Shown piece by piece: positions 16,156 through 24,917 of a stretch of DNA of 64,000 bases. Both the position numbers and the translations under genes were made by a program. Origin of the DNA: an uncultured Pseudoteredinibacter sp. (GTDB lineage: Bacteria; Pseudomonadota; Gammaproteobacteria; Pseudomonadales; Cellvibrionaceae); the NCBI RefSeq assembly GCF_947502065.1, contig NZ_CANMYE010000001.1, forward strand, positions 620,001-684,000, read 5' to 3'. The first letter of the stretch is position 1; each line of letters starts with the position of its first letter. The notes beneath the pieces were generated by a model. It searched no databases. It had not been told where the DNA came from and was given only the letters and a program-made list of their open reading frames with translations.

Positions 16156-16779
16156 ATGTCCAATATCGACACTATTAACCCGCTTTCTCCAGTAGCCAGT
16201 GGCTTGGTACCCATGGTGGTTGAACAAACCTCTCGTGGTGAGCGTTCTTATGACATCTATTCCCGCCTTTTAAAAGAACGAGTCATCTTTCTGGTTGGCC
16301 AGGTAGAAGATCATATGGCCAATTTGGTGGTCGCTCAGTTGTTGTTCTTGGAAGCTGAAAACCCAGACAAGGATATTCATCTATATATCAATTCTCCAGG
16401 TGGCTCGGTTACAGCTGGCATGTCAATCTACGATACTATGCAGTTTATTAAGCCGGATGTGAGCACCATGTGTATTGGTCAGGCGTGTAGCATGGGTTCA
16501 TTTCTATTGAGCTCTGGTGCGCCTGGTAAGCGTTTCTGCTTGCCGAATGCCCGTACTATGATTCACCAACCAAGCGGTGGTGCTCAAGGTCAGGCAACCG
16601 ATATTCATATTCAGGCGCAGGAGATCTTGAAGATCAGGCAGCGTTTAAACGAAATATTAGCTAAAAATACCGGCAAGTCGGTCGATCAAATAGCAGAAGA
16701 CACTGAGCGTGATAACTTTATGAGCGCTGAAGAGTCTCAAGAGTACGGTTTGGTCGATCAGGTGTTGAGCGCTCGTTAA
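16156..16779 (+). CDS. clpP: ATP-dependent Clp protease proteolytic subunit
   Basis: 207 residues from the ATG at 16156; a TTG 11 codons upstream is possible but would give an atypical N terminus, and AAGGA at 16138-16142 is rather far from either. ClpP forms a 14-subunit serine-protease chamber fed by ClpX or ClpA. The catalytic Ser lies in [16 protein letters not shown], the His in [17 protein letters not shown], and the Asp in the ERDNFMSA region. The [18 protein letters not shown] block is also present. It is followed 257 bases later by its partner clpX. Confidence 0.97.
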   Translation: MSNIDTINPLSPVASGLVPMVVEQTSRGERSYDIYSRLLKERVIFLVGQVEDHMANLVVAQLLFLEAENPDKDIHLYINSPGGSVTAGMSIYDTMQFIKPDVSTMCIGQACSMGSFLLSSGAPGKRFCLPNARTMIHQPSGGAQGQATDIHIQAQEILKIRQRLNEILAKNTGKSVDQIAEDTERDNFMSAEESQEYGLVDQVLSAR

Positions 16780-16898
16780 GCAGCATTGCATTATAAATGT
16801 TGAATGGTGCGCCATTTATCTTTCTAAGACTAAGGTGGGCTTGAAAAAGCCAGTGAAAGCACTCATCTTGTCTGTACGAACACATATTATGGCAGGCG

Positions 16899-16943
16899 CC
16901 GGATTTGATTCCGGTATATCGTATAAGACATCCGTTTATACGA
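16899..16943. other. Two hairpins in the clpP-clpX gap
   Basis: The first hairpin is CCGGA (16899-16903) / TCCGG (16910-16914). The second is a perfect 8-bp inverted repeat, TCGTATAA (16919-16926) / TTATACGA (16936-16943). Neither has a T-run. The second could be an operator half-site pair or an mRNA processing structure between clpP and clpX. Confidence 0.5.
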
Positions 16944-17036
16944 TTTTAAAGACAAAAGGTTGCCCAAGGCGATCTTTCGTGAAACTTTCTTGAAGAGAAA
17001 GGGCCATAATTACAAGGTCAAAAGTGGAGTGGTTTG

Positions 17037-18326
17037 ATGACCGATCACACAAATGAAAATGGGGATGACAACGGCAAACTGCTGTATTGCTCATTCTGTG
17101 GTAAAAGCCAGCATGAAGTTCGCAAACTGATCGCTGGTCCGTCGGTATTTATCTGTGATGAATGCGTTGATTTGTGCAACGATATTATTCGCGAGGAAAT
17201 CCAAGAGGCGGCCGTAGAGGGTAACTCTGATGCTTTGCCTACCCCGCAAGAGATTTCGTCAATTCTTGATCAATATGTTATTGGTCAAAAGCGCGCCAAA
17301 AAAGTCTTGGCGGTAGCGGTTTATAACCACTACAAGCGCCTGCAGATCGGCGAGAAGAAAAAAGACAAAGATGAAGTTGAGTTAAGCAAGAGTAATATTT
17401 TGCTTGTGGGCCCAACCGGTAGCGGTAAAACCCTACTGGCTGAGACTCTAGCTCGACTGCTAAACGTCCCATTCACCATTGCTGATGCAACGACATTAAC
17501 CGAAGCGGGTTATGTCGGTGAAGATGTTGAAAATATTATTCAGAAGCTATTGCAAAAGTGTGACTATGATGTCGACAAGGCCCAGCGTGGTATTGTCTAC
17601 ATCGATGAAATCGATAAGATTTCTCGCAAGTCTGACAATCCTTCCATCACCCGCGATGTGTCTGGTGAGGGTGTTCAGCAGGCATTGTTGAAGCTTATCG
17701 AGGGTACGGTTGCTTCTGTACCGCCTCAGGGTGGACGCAAGCACCCTCAGCAAGAGTTCTTGCAGGTAGATACCTCTAATATCTTATTTATCTGTGGTGG
17801 TGCATTTGCGGGCCTAGATAAGGTTATTAGAGATCGCTCTGAGAAGGGCGGCATTGGTTTCTCTGCGGAGGTTAAGAGCAAAGCTGATGACAAGGATTTT
17901 GGCGAAACTCTGCATGAGTTAGAGCCAGAAGATTTGGTGAAATACGGCTTGATCCCTGAATTCGTGGGTCGATTGCCGGTTATTGCGACTTTGGAAGAGT
18001 TAGATATCGCCGCACTTGTACAGATTTTGACAGAGCCTAAAAACTCTTTGACCAGGCAGTACAATAAACTGTTTGAGATGGAAGACGTTGAAATCGATTT
18101 TCGCCCAGATGCCCTGGAAGCTGTTGCTAATAAGGCTATGGTGCGCAAAACCGGTGCTCGTGGCTTACGTTCTATTATGGAATCTGTATTGCTCGATACA
18201 ATGTATCGAATTCCATCTGAGGATAGTGTTGTTAAAGTCGTGGTTGATGAGTCGGTTATTAAGGGGGAGTCTGAACCCTTATTGGTTTACGAGACCAACG
18301 AGCAGGCCGCGGCAGCGGAAGAGTAG
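17037..18326 (+). CDS. clpX: ATP-dependent Clp protease ATP-binding subunit ClpX
   Basis: 429 residues from the ATG at 17037 (a TTG codon directly precedes it). This is the AAA+ unfoldase that recognises degrons and threads substrates into ClpP. The N-terminal zinc-binding domain has the four Cys in CSFCGK and CDECVDLC. Walker A is GPTGSGKT near residue 126-133, Walker B is VYIDEIDKI near 187-195, and the pore loop GYVGEDVE precedes it. The IGF loop for ClpP docking is in [10 protein letters not shown]. Sensor 2 is in [10 protein letters not shown]. Its terminator separates it from lon. Confidence 0.98.
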   Translation: MTDHTNENGDDNGKLLYCSFCGKSQHEVRKLIAGPSVFICDECVDLCNDIIREEIQEAAVEGNSDALPTPQEISSILDQYVIGQKRAKKVLAVAVYNHYKRLQIGEKKKDKDEVELSKSNILLVGPTGSGKTLLAETLARLLNVPFTIADATTLTEAGYVGEDVENIIQKLLQKCDYDVDKAQRGIVYIDEIDKISRKSDNPSITRDVSGEGVQQALLKLIEGTVASVPPQGGRKHPQQEFLQVDTSNILFICGGAFAGLDKVIRDRSEKGGIGFSAEVKSKADDKDFGETLHELEPEDLVKYGLIPEFVGRLPVIATLEELDIAALVQILTEPKNSLTRQYNKLFEMEDVEIDFRPDALEAVANKAMVRKTGARGLRSIMESVLLDTMYRIPSEDSVVKVVVDESVIKGESEPLLVYETNEQAAAAEE

Positions 18327-18344
18327 TCGTTTAGAAAGCTTAGT

Positions 18345-18372
18345 AAAAAGGGGTGCTAGTCACCCCTTTTTT
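18345..18372 (+). terminator. Terminator of clpX
   Basis: AAAAAGGGGTG and CACCCCTTTTTT form an 11-bp stem around CTAGT, ending in a T-run. It lies 19 bases after the clpX stop. Confidence 0.93.
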
Positions 18373-18453
18373 GTGCCTCCAGTTTGCATAGATTTATTGG
18401 TAGCGCATGCGGTGCTGGTTGGGCTAAATGGCGCCTAAAGGCAGTTTTACTGG

Positions 18454-18480
18454 CTTGTAATTTGCTAAGTAGCCCCAATG
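18454..18480 (+). promoter_or_regulatory. Candidate sigma-32 promoter of lon
   Basis: CTTGTAA (18454-18460), a 12-base spacer and CCCCAATG (18473-18480) resemble the RpoH consensus with one or two departures in each element. lon is a known heat-shock gene in many proteobacteria. Confidence 0.5.
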
Positions 18481-18562
18481 ATAGGAATATAAGGCCAAAA
18501 GACCGGCGCTTTACGGTGCTGGAATACTGATGGTGAAATGTAGAGATTCCAAAGAGGCATAG

Positions 18563-20980
18563 ATGGAACAGAGCAGTGAAGTAAGCACCAATTCTCTAGA
18601 GTTGCCACTATTACCCCTGCGTGACGTGGTGGTTTACCCCCATATGGTCGTGCCGTTGTTTGTTGGCCGCGAGAAGTCTATTGAGGCTCTTGAGGTTGCC
18701 ATGGCGGCTGATAAGCAAGTAATGCTTGTAGCCCAAAAAGATGCTGGGGAAGATGACCCCAATATTGACGGTATCTACGAGGTGGGCACCATTGCCTCGG
18801 TGCTGCAGTTGCTTAAGCTTCCTGACGGCACGGTTAAAGTGCTGGTTGAAGGCTCCAATCGAGCTTCCATTAAGGCCATGCGCGAAGAGGATAATCACTA
18901 CTTGGTAGAAGTCGAGGCTCTTGAGGTAGACGAAATCGAAGAGCGTTCTGCCGATGTGCTGATAAGAACAGCTATGGCTCAGTTCGAGCAATACGTCAAT
19001 ATGAACAAAAAAATACCGGCTGAGGTGGTTACCTCGCTATCGGGTATTGACGAGCCGGGGCGTTTTGCAGACACGATAGCGGCTCACATGACCTTGGAGT
19101 TGCCTCAGAAGCAAGAGATTCTTGAAATCGCGGATATTCAGGTTCGTATCGAACATTTGCTTGCTTTAATGGAAGCCGAGTCCGATCTTTTCCAAGTGGA
19201 AAAGCGTATCCGTGGCCGCGTTAAAAAGCAGATGGAAAAAAGCCAGCGTGAATACTATTTGAATGAGCAGATGAAGGCGATTCAAAAAGAGCTGGGTGAT
19301 ATGGGCGACGAGCCTAATGAGGCTGAAGAGTTAGAGCAAAAAATCAGTGACAGTGGTATGAGCAAAGAAGCTGAGAGCAAGGCGATGTCTGAGCTTTCCA
19401 AGCTTAAGTTGATGTCTCCTATGTCGGCTGAAGCCTCTGTTGTGCGTTCTTATTTAGACTGGATCGTGAATTTACCTTGGAAAAAGCGCAGTAAAGTACG
19501 TCACGATTTAGTTCGAGCCGAAAAAATTCTAAATGACGATCATTACGGACTGGAAGAAGTTAAAGACAGAATTCTTGAATACTTGGCGGTTCAAAAACGC
19601 GTTAAGAAAATCAAGGGGCCGGTGCTTTGTTTGGTGGGGCCTCCCGGTGTAGGTAAAACCTCTCTGGGTGAGTCAATTGCGCGTGCGACTAATCGCGAGT
19701 ATGTACGTATGGCTTTGGGTGGCGTACGTGATGAAGCGGAAATACGTGGTCACCGCCGTACTTATATTGGTTCTCTACCTGGCAAGTTAATCCAAAAAAT
19801 TTCAAAGGCAGGTGTTAAAAATCCTCTGTTTTTATTGGATGAAATCGACAAAATGGGTATGGATCACCGTGGTGACCCGGCGTCAGCACTGCTAGAGGTT
19901 TTAGATCCAGAGCAAAACAAAGCATTCAACGACCACTATCTTGAGGTGGATTACGATCTGTCGGATGTGATGTTTGTTTGTACATCGAACTCTATGAATA
20001 TTCCTGGGCCATTGCTTGATCGAATGGAAGTGATTCGCCTTCCAGGTTATACCGAAGATGAAAAAGTTAACATCGCTGAGCGCTATTTAATTCCAAAGCA
20101 GATGAAAGCTAATGGTTTGAAAGAGAGCGAGATTAACGTAGATTCTGATGCGGTTCGCGATGTTATTCGCTATTACACCCGTGAAGCCGGTGTACGTGGC
20201 CTTGATCGCGAAGTGGCTAAGGTGTGCCGTAAGGTTGTTAAAGAGATCGTTAAAGACGAAGTGAAAGGCTCTGTAACCGTTGACGCGGATAAACTAGAGC
20301 ATTACTTAGGTGTGCGCAGCTTTGATTTTGGAGTGGCTGATGAGCAAAATCAAGTTGGCCAGGTAACTGGTTTGGCTTGGACGCAGGTCGGTGGCGAGTT
20401 ATTAACCATTGAAGCTTCTACCGTACCCGGTAAGGGGCGTATGGTTAAAACTGGCTCCTTGGGTGATGTCATGCAGGAGTCGATTCAGGCGGCTACCACA
20501 GTAGTGAGAGCCCGGAGTCAGAATTTAGGTATTCTACCGGATTTTCACGAGACCTCAGATATTCACATCCATGTTCCAGAGGGTGCCACTCCTAAAGATG
20601 GCCCAAGCGCTGGCATTGCAATGGCAACAGCCTTGGTATCAGTTTACAGCAATATACCGGTAAAAGCCGATGTGGCAATGACGGGTGAGATCACATTGCG
20701 TGGCGAAGTGCTACGTATTGGTGGTTTGAAAGAAAAGCTACTGGCGGCTCACCGCGGTGGTATTAAAACGGTTGTTATCCCAGCGGGTAATGAGCGCGAT
20801 TTAAAGGAAATTCCTGACAATATTAAGGCTGATTTAGACATTGTGCCCGTTAAGTGGATCGATGAAGTTCTGAAGGTAGCTTTGCAGGATGTACCTAAGC
20901 CATATAGTGATGAGGAATATGCCAAATTGCGTGAAAAGCTCGAAGGTGGCCTAAAACAAGAGTCAGCTAAAACCCATTAA
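18563..20980 (+). CDS. lon: ATP-dependent protease Lon
   Basis: 805 residues, a full-length LonA protease that degrades misfolded and selected regulatory proteins in the cytoplasm. The order is: N-terminal substrate-binding domain (about 15-205), coiled coil, AAA+ module with Walker A GPPGVGKT near 355-362 and Walker B PLFLLDEIDKMG near 418-429, then the protease domain. The catalytic Ser is in PKDGPSAGIAMA near 675-686 and the Lys in GLKEKLLAAHRGGIK near 717-731. It has its own promoter region after the clpX terminator. Confidence 0.98.
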   Translation: MEQSSEVSTNSLELPLLPLRDVVVYPHMVVPLFVGREKSIEALEVAMAADKQVMLVAQKDAGEDDPNIDGIYEVGTIASVLQLLKLPDGTVKVLVEGSNRASIKAMREEDNHYLVEVEALEVDEIEERSADVLIRTAMAQFEQYVNMNKKIPAEVVTSLSGIDEPGRFADTIAAHMTLELPQKQEILEIADIQVRIEHLLALMEAESDLFQVEKRIRGRVKKQMEKSQREYYLNEQMKAIQKELGDMGDEPNEAEELEQKISDSGMSKEAESKAMSELSKLKLMSPMSAEASVVRSYLDWIVNLPWKKRSKVRHDLVRAEKILNDDHYGLEEVKDRILEYLAVQKRVKKIKGPVLCLVGPPGVGKTSLGESIARATNREYVRMALGGVRDEAEIRGHRRTYIGSLPGKLIQKISKAGVKNPLFLLDEIDKMGMDHRGDPASALLEVLDPEQNKAFNDHYLEVDYDLSDVMFVCTSNSMNIPGPLLDRMEVIRLPGYTEDEKVNIAERYLIPKQMKANGLKESEINVDSDAVRDVIRYYTREAGVRGLDREVAKVCRKVVKEIVKDEVKGSVTVDADKLEHYLGVRSFDFGVADEQNQVGQVTGLAWTQVGGELLTIEASTVPGKGRMVKTGSLGDVMQESIQAATTVVRARSQNLGILPDFHETSDIHIHVPEGATPKDGPSAGIAMATALVSVYSNIPVKADVAMTGEITLRGEVLRIGGLKEKLLAAHRGGIKTVVIPAGNERDLKEIPDNIKADLDIVPVKWIDEVLKVALQDVPKPYSDEEYAKLREKLEGGLKQESAKTH

Positions 20981-21144
20981 TTGTTGAGTGAAAATTAAGC
21001 GATTGTGAGTTTCCTATTGCACTTTGCTGTTCACCGCTGGTTCAGCTTGAATAGCAAAGTTCTTGGATTTGTTGTGGAATACCGTGCATTCCACCGTAAT
21101 TTGGTTATAAATTGCTCGGCTTTGCAAATTTAATAAACCTGTCC

Positions 21145-21174
21145 TTGACCCGTCCGACGGGGCTTTGGTATAAA
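21145..21174 (+). promoter_or_regulatory. Probable sigma-70 promoter of hupB
   Basis: TTGACC (21145-21150), an 18-base GC-rich spacer and TATAAA (21169-21174) lie in the 315-base lon-hupB gap, about 120 bases before hupB. The rest of that gap shows a second TATAAA-like word near 21106 and no gene. Confidence 0.6.
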
Positions 21175-21295
21175 TCGCTATTCGTTTGCCCCATGCGGGC
21201 TGCTGATAAAAGTAAAGAGATTCTACGACAGGATTCTGAAGGATGATTAGCGTTCTTTGGGTCCGAACAGACCGAGTAACGTAAGAGGGGTTATT

Positions 21296-21568
21296 GTGAA
21301 CAAATCTGAATTAATCGAAGCCATCGCTGCATCTGCTGACATTCCTAAAGCTGCTGCGGGCCGCGCATTGGACGCTATGGTAGATTCTGTAACTGGTGCT
21401 TTGAAGGAAGGTGACCAGGTAGTACTAGTTGGTTTCGGTACTTTTGCTGTTAAAGATCGTGCAGCACGCACTGGCCGTAATCCACAGACTGGTGAGCCAA
21501 TCGAGATTGCAGCGGCCAAAATCCCAAGCTTCAAAGCGGGTAAGGCTCTGAAAGACGCCGTTAACTAA
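21296..21568 (+). CDS. hupB: DNA-binding protein HU-beta
   Basis: 90 residues from a GTG start at 21296, preceded by GAGGGG at 21285-21290. The longer frame starting at 21257 would add 13 residues not found in HU proteins. HU is an abundant nucleoid protein that binds and bends DNA without sequence specificity. Signatures are [10 protein letters not shown] at the start, [24 protein letters not shown] near 42-65 and [15 protein letters not shown] at the end. The lon-hupB-ppiD order is conserved in related bacteria. A strong terminator follows. Confidence 0.97.
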   Translation: MNKSELIEAIAASADIPKAAAGRALDAMVDSVTGALKEGDQVVLVGFGTFAVKDRAARTGRNPQTGEPIEIAAAKIPSFKAGKALKDAVN

Positions 21569-21644
21569 GATTGGTGTTTTTCGATAAATCTAAACTGCAG
21601 TGTATTTGTTTAAAACCCAATTCCTCAGTTAGATTTGTTTAGCG

Positions 21645-21676
21645 AGAAGGCGTGCTTAAAGAGCGCGCCTTTTCTG
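21645..21676 (+). terminator. Terminator of hupB
   Basis: AAGGCGTGC pairs with GCGCGCCTT (one G-U) around a short loop and is followed by TTCTGTTTG. Confidence 0.85.
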
Positions 21677-21744
21677 TTTGTATTACCACTACTAAATTAG
21701 CCACCCCGATAGGTGAGCTCTAAGAAAGAATAAGCAGGCTGACC

Positions 21745-23622
21745 ATGATTCAGAGTTTTCGTAACAAACTGCAAGGAATTTTTGCTGTTGTCCTTGTTGT
21801 GTTGATTTCAATTCCATTTGTCTTGTTTGGTGTTGATTCACTATTTACGTCGGACTCCAATCAGGGTGAAGCCGCTCAAGTCGATGGTGAAGCCATCACA
21901 GAGACAGAGCTTAACCGTGGCATTGCGATGCAAAAGCAGCAAATGATTAACCGCTTTGGTGATCAATTGCCTGCTGAGTTTTTGACTGATGAACGCTGGA
22001 GAACCCCGGTTCTTGAACAGTTAATTGAGCAGAAACTACAAATTATCGCTGCGAAAGACAGTGGTGTCGCGGTGTCGGACGCCCGTATTGACCAAATGCT
22101 ATTGGCCGAAGAAGCCTTCAAGATCGATGGGAAATTTTCCCCCCAGTTGTATCGCCAGCGTTTGGCCAGTTTAGGTTATACGCCAACAAGTTATAAAACG
22201 ATCTTGAAAGATGAGTTGGTTGCCGTACAGCTGCGTCAAGGTATCGGTCTAACCGCTTTTGCTACAGACTCTGAGTTGACCAGTAGCTTGGTTCGCGCAG
22301 GCCAAACTCGTGATTTTTATTTTGTAACTCTTCCTAAGGCAAGCTTTGCTGAAGGTGCAGAGCCCGATCAGGCGGCCATAGAGGCTGAATACAATGATAA
22401 CTCGGCTCAGTATATGGGGCCGGAGCAGGTCATTGCTCAGCTGGTGGCGCTTGATGTTAATGAGTTAGCCAAGAATATAGAAATTAGCGAAGATGAAATT
22501 CTCGCGCAGCATGAGCAAGAGGTTTCGGTATTCGAAGGATCGGAGCGTCGCCGTGCAGCCCATATCTTGGTAGAGGATCTAGGTGATGGTGTTGATCAAG
22601 CTAAGGTCGATGAAATCGCTGCAAAATTAGCCGCTGGTGAGGCCTTTGAGGCTGTCGCAGCGGCGATGAGCGATGATATCTTAAGTGCCGAGCAGGGAGG
22701 TGATCTAGGTTTTACTGATGGTACTACATTCCCGGAAGCTTTCGAGGAAGCTTTGGCGGCAATGTCTGAAAATCAAGTGTCGAGTGCTGTTAGCACTGAA
22801 GCAGGTGTTCACTTCATCAAGCTACTTGAAATTGATGCGCCGCAGCCCCCAAGCTTTGATTCTGTAAAAGATGAAATACGAGAGCGCTTGATTCAGGATA
22901 AGGCTCTAGCCGAATTCGAAGAGCTCACTTTGTCCTTTGAAGAGCTGGCCTATAATGCGGAAGATTTGAGCGAAGTGGCCGATGAGCTAGGCTTAGAGCT
23001 GAAAACGAGTGAATGGTTGAGCCGATCTGGTGCGCAAGACTTATTAGGAAACCCAAAGGTACTCGAAGCGATTTTCTCTGAGCAGGTGTTGAAAGATCGT
23101 CAAACCAGTGATCCTATCGAAATCTCAGAAACCCAGTTGGCGGTTGTTAAGGTTACTGATTATAAGGCGCCTGCTGTTAAGCCATTGGCAGAGGTAGAGG
23201 CCGGGATTAAGCTAAAACTAAGTAATGAAACAATTTTGGCTCGCCAGCAAGAAGCTGCAAAAACCCTTCAGGCAGAAGTTTCTGCGGGTAATGACTTAGA
23301 GACTGCTGCAAAAGCTAAGGGGTACGAATGGAATGTTGTGATTGCGTCTCGCAAGGATAACTTCCAGGTAGAGCAGCAGCTATTGAAATCGGTATTTTCT
23401 ATCAAGCCAATGTCCTTACCCACATTTGAAGAGTTATCTCTGCTGAACGGAGATATGCAATTGATTCAATTGAACGGTGTAACTGAATTGGCCCCAAGCG
23501 AGGTAAATGCTGGCGATAAGGAGCAGCTATCTGCACAGGTAGTGCAGGCCGAAGCAGCACGCGATTTCGCCTCGTTTCAAAATCAGTTAAAAGCTGACGC
23601 AAAAATAGAAATATTTAACTAA
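21745..23622 (+). CDS. ppiD: Periplasmic folding chaperone PpiD (SurA/parvulin type)
   Basis: 625 residues anchored in the inner membrane by one N-terminal segment (about 12-34, IFAVVLVVLISIPFVLFGV), with the rest in the periplasm. A SurA-like chaperone region (about 35-260) is followed by a parvulin PPIase domain (about 268-360: RRAAHILVEDL, EQGGDLGFTDGTTFPEAFEEAL and STEAGVHFIKLLEI). A helical C-terminal part completes it. PpiD helps newly exported outer-membrane proteins leave the Sec translocon. It follows hupB, as in relatives, and ends with a strong terminator. Confidence 0.95.
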   Translation: MIQSFRNKLQGIFAVVLVVLISIPFVLFGVDSLFTSDSNQGEAAQVDGEAITETELNRGIAMQKQQMINRFGDQLPAEFLTDERWRTPVLEQLIEQKLQIIAAKDSGVAVSDARIDQMLLAEEAFKIDGKFSPQLYRQRLASLGYTPTSYKTILKDELVAVQLRQGIGLTAFATDSELTSSLVRAGQTRDFYFVTLPKASFAEGAEPDQAAIEAEYNDNSAQYMGPEQVIAQLVALDVNELAKNIEISEDEILAQHEQEVSVFEGSERRRAAHILVEDLGDGVDQAKVDEIAAKLAAGEAFEAVAAAMSDDILSAEQGGDLGFTDGTTFPEAFEEALAAMSENQVSSAVSTEAGVHFIKLLEIDAPQPPSFDSVKDEIRERLIQDKALAEFEELTLSFEELAYNAEDLSEVADELGLELKTSEWLSRSGAQDLLGNPKVLEAIFSEQVLKDRQTSDPIEISETQLAVVKVTDYKAPAVKPLAEVEAGIKLKLSNETILARQQEAAKTLQAEVSAGNDLETAAKAKGYEWNVVIASRKDNFQVEQQLLKSVFSIKPMSLPTFEELSLLNGDMQLIQLNGVTELAPSEVNAGDKEQLSAQVVQAEAARDFASFQNQLKADAKIEIFN

Positions 23623-23623
23623 T

Positions 23624-23653
23624 AAAAAAGGCCAGCAAAGCTGGCCTTTTTTA
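23624..23653. terminator. Terminator of ppiD (bidirectional)
   Basis: AAAAAAGGCCAGC and GCTGGCCTTTTTT form a 13-bp stem with loop AAA. The T-runs on both strands suit it to both ppiD and the convergent small gene that ends at 23668. Confidence 0.94.
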
Positions 23654-23667
23654 ATTCTCTTAATGCA

Positions 23668-23964
23668 TTAGCTGCCTTGTCGCTGCTTATACTCACGTAT
23701 AATTTGGTTGAAGTTGTTCGCTAGGCTTTGCATTTTATCTACCATGGCATTGTGTTGGCGCGTGTTTAAACGCTTGCAGTTTAAATAGTGGTCGACGTCA
23801 GCCATATACTGCTTTACATCTTTCTTGGCTTTTACCATTTCAGGTGTTACTGCCGTTTCAGGGTTAGGTAGTTGTGGCTGAGATGGCTCGGAGCAAGCGC
23901 TCCAACCTGGCTCGGAAATCAAAATAAATGCGCTAAAGGCGATTGCGGTTGTAGTTTTATTCAT
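23668..23964 (-). CDS. Small exported protein of unknown function
   Basis: 98 residues. A signal-peptide-like N terminus (about 1-22, TTAIAFSAFILISEPGWSAC) is followed by a Pro-rich linker and a helical, charged region (TPEMVKAKKDVKQYMADVDHY, then NAMVDKMQSLANNFNQIIREYK). Two Cys (about 24 and 62) could form a disulfide in the periplasm. The residue before the first Cys does not make a good lipobox, so I favour a soluble periplasmic protein over a lipoprotein. I do not recognise the family. The gene stands alone between ppiD and a TPR gene on the same strand. Confidence 0.65.
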   Translation of the reverse strand: MNKTTTAIAFSAFILISEPGWSACSEPSQPQLPNPETAVTPEMVKAKKDVKQYMADVDHYLNCKRLNTRQHNAMVDKMQSLANNFNQIIREYKQRQGS

Positions 23965-24165
23965 AATGGGCCTCGTTTAATGCTCTCCTGTAGAAATACA
24001 TCGCATCCTTGCTGTAGCAGATGTCTTTTCCACGAATCTTTGCTTAATCAAAAAATAGCAGCTATGGACCGCTTAGCCAGTTTGACTATGCAGCTATTGA
24101 CGAGCGGTAATATTGATAAGTCAAAAACGTGATTTCAGCGCCAAATTCGATTGAAATATGACGGA

Positions 24166-24585
24166 CTATCTCTTAAGGCGGGTATTTTTGATGAAAAGGC
24201 GGTATTTTGGCGCCAGTTTTTGCGTTTGCTTGGGGTCTAGTTCTTCTGCTTTTTGAAAGTGCTGAGCTGCATTATTTTTGTCGGCAGTTTCATAATAGGC
24301 CTGCGCTAAGCGCGTATGAATAAAGGCGAGCTGCCCGCCGGGGCAGTGCAAGGCTGAGCTTAATGCTTCAATACTCTGACTAAAGTTACCAAGCTTGTAG
24401 TAGCTGTCACCTATTGCGGTAAGTACCCAGGCCGCTTGCTGGTATTGTGATTGTGGTTTGGGCAGCTTGAGCCAAGCCTGATAAAAAACGCGTAGCGCTG
24501 CTTCGTAGGACTGTTGATCATAGAGCTGATAGCCCTGATTGCACAGTTCTTCGATTTGCTGGGCCGATTCGGCAGTAATGCTCAT
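24166..24585 (-). CDS. Tetratricopeptide-repeat protein
   Basis: 139 residues from the ATG whose complement is at 24583-24585; a GTG 19 codons upstream is also open. Three TPR-like helical pairs are visible: EELCNQGYQLYDQQSYEAAL, WVLTAIGDSYYKLGNFSQSI and TRLAQAYYETADKNNAAQHF, each with the expected small and aromatic positions. No signal peptide is present, so it is probably a cytoplasmic protein-protein interaction module. The partner is unknown. No good ribosome-binding sequence is seen before either start. Confidence 0.75.
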   Translation of the reverse strand: MSITAESAQQIEELCNQGYQLYDQQSYEAALRVFYQAWLKLPKPQSQYQQAAWVLTAIGDSYYKLGNFSQSIEALSSALHCPGGQLAFIHTRLAQAYYETADKNNAAQHFQKAEELDPKQTQKLAPKYRLFIKNTRLKR

Positions 24586-24917
24586 ATTTGCGTTTCTATC
24601 GTCAATGTGGGTGCTGTGCTTTGGTTTTATGCTATAGCGCACAATAAAGCTCTATTGTATTGGCTTTGTCGCTACATGCAAAGCAAGCTGAGTTATACTA
24701 GGCCCAATTAGTCAGTGGTAGTTTTTATAGAGTAAGACTGGTTTTTAATCGGCTTTGAGGGTGGGGTTTTAAATCTAGCTGCGTACTACCGAAACACCAT
24801 TATTTAATTGCGTAACCTTAACTCGCTATGTTGCACATTGCTAAGCTGCCTTTTAGCAATACGCTGCCAAAATTTAGCGTAAGCCCCTTTTAATGTTTGT
24901 TATTAGATAGGATAAGA

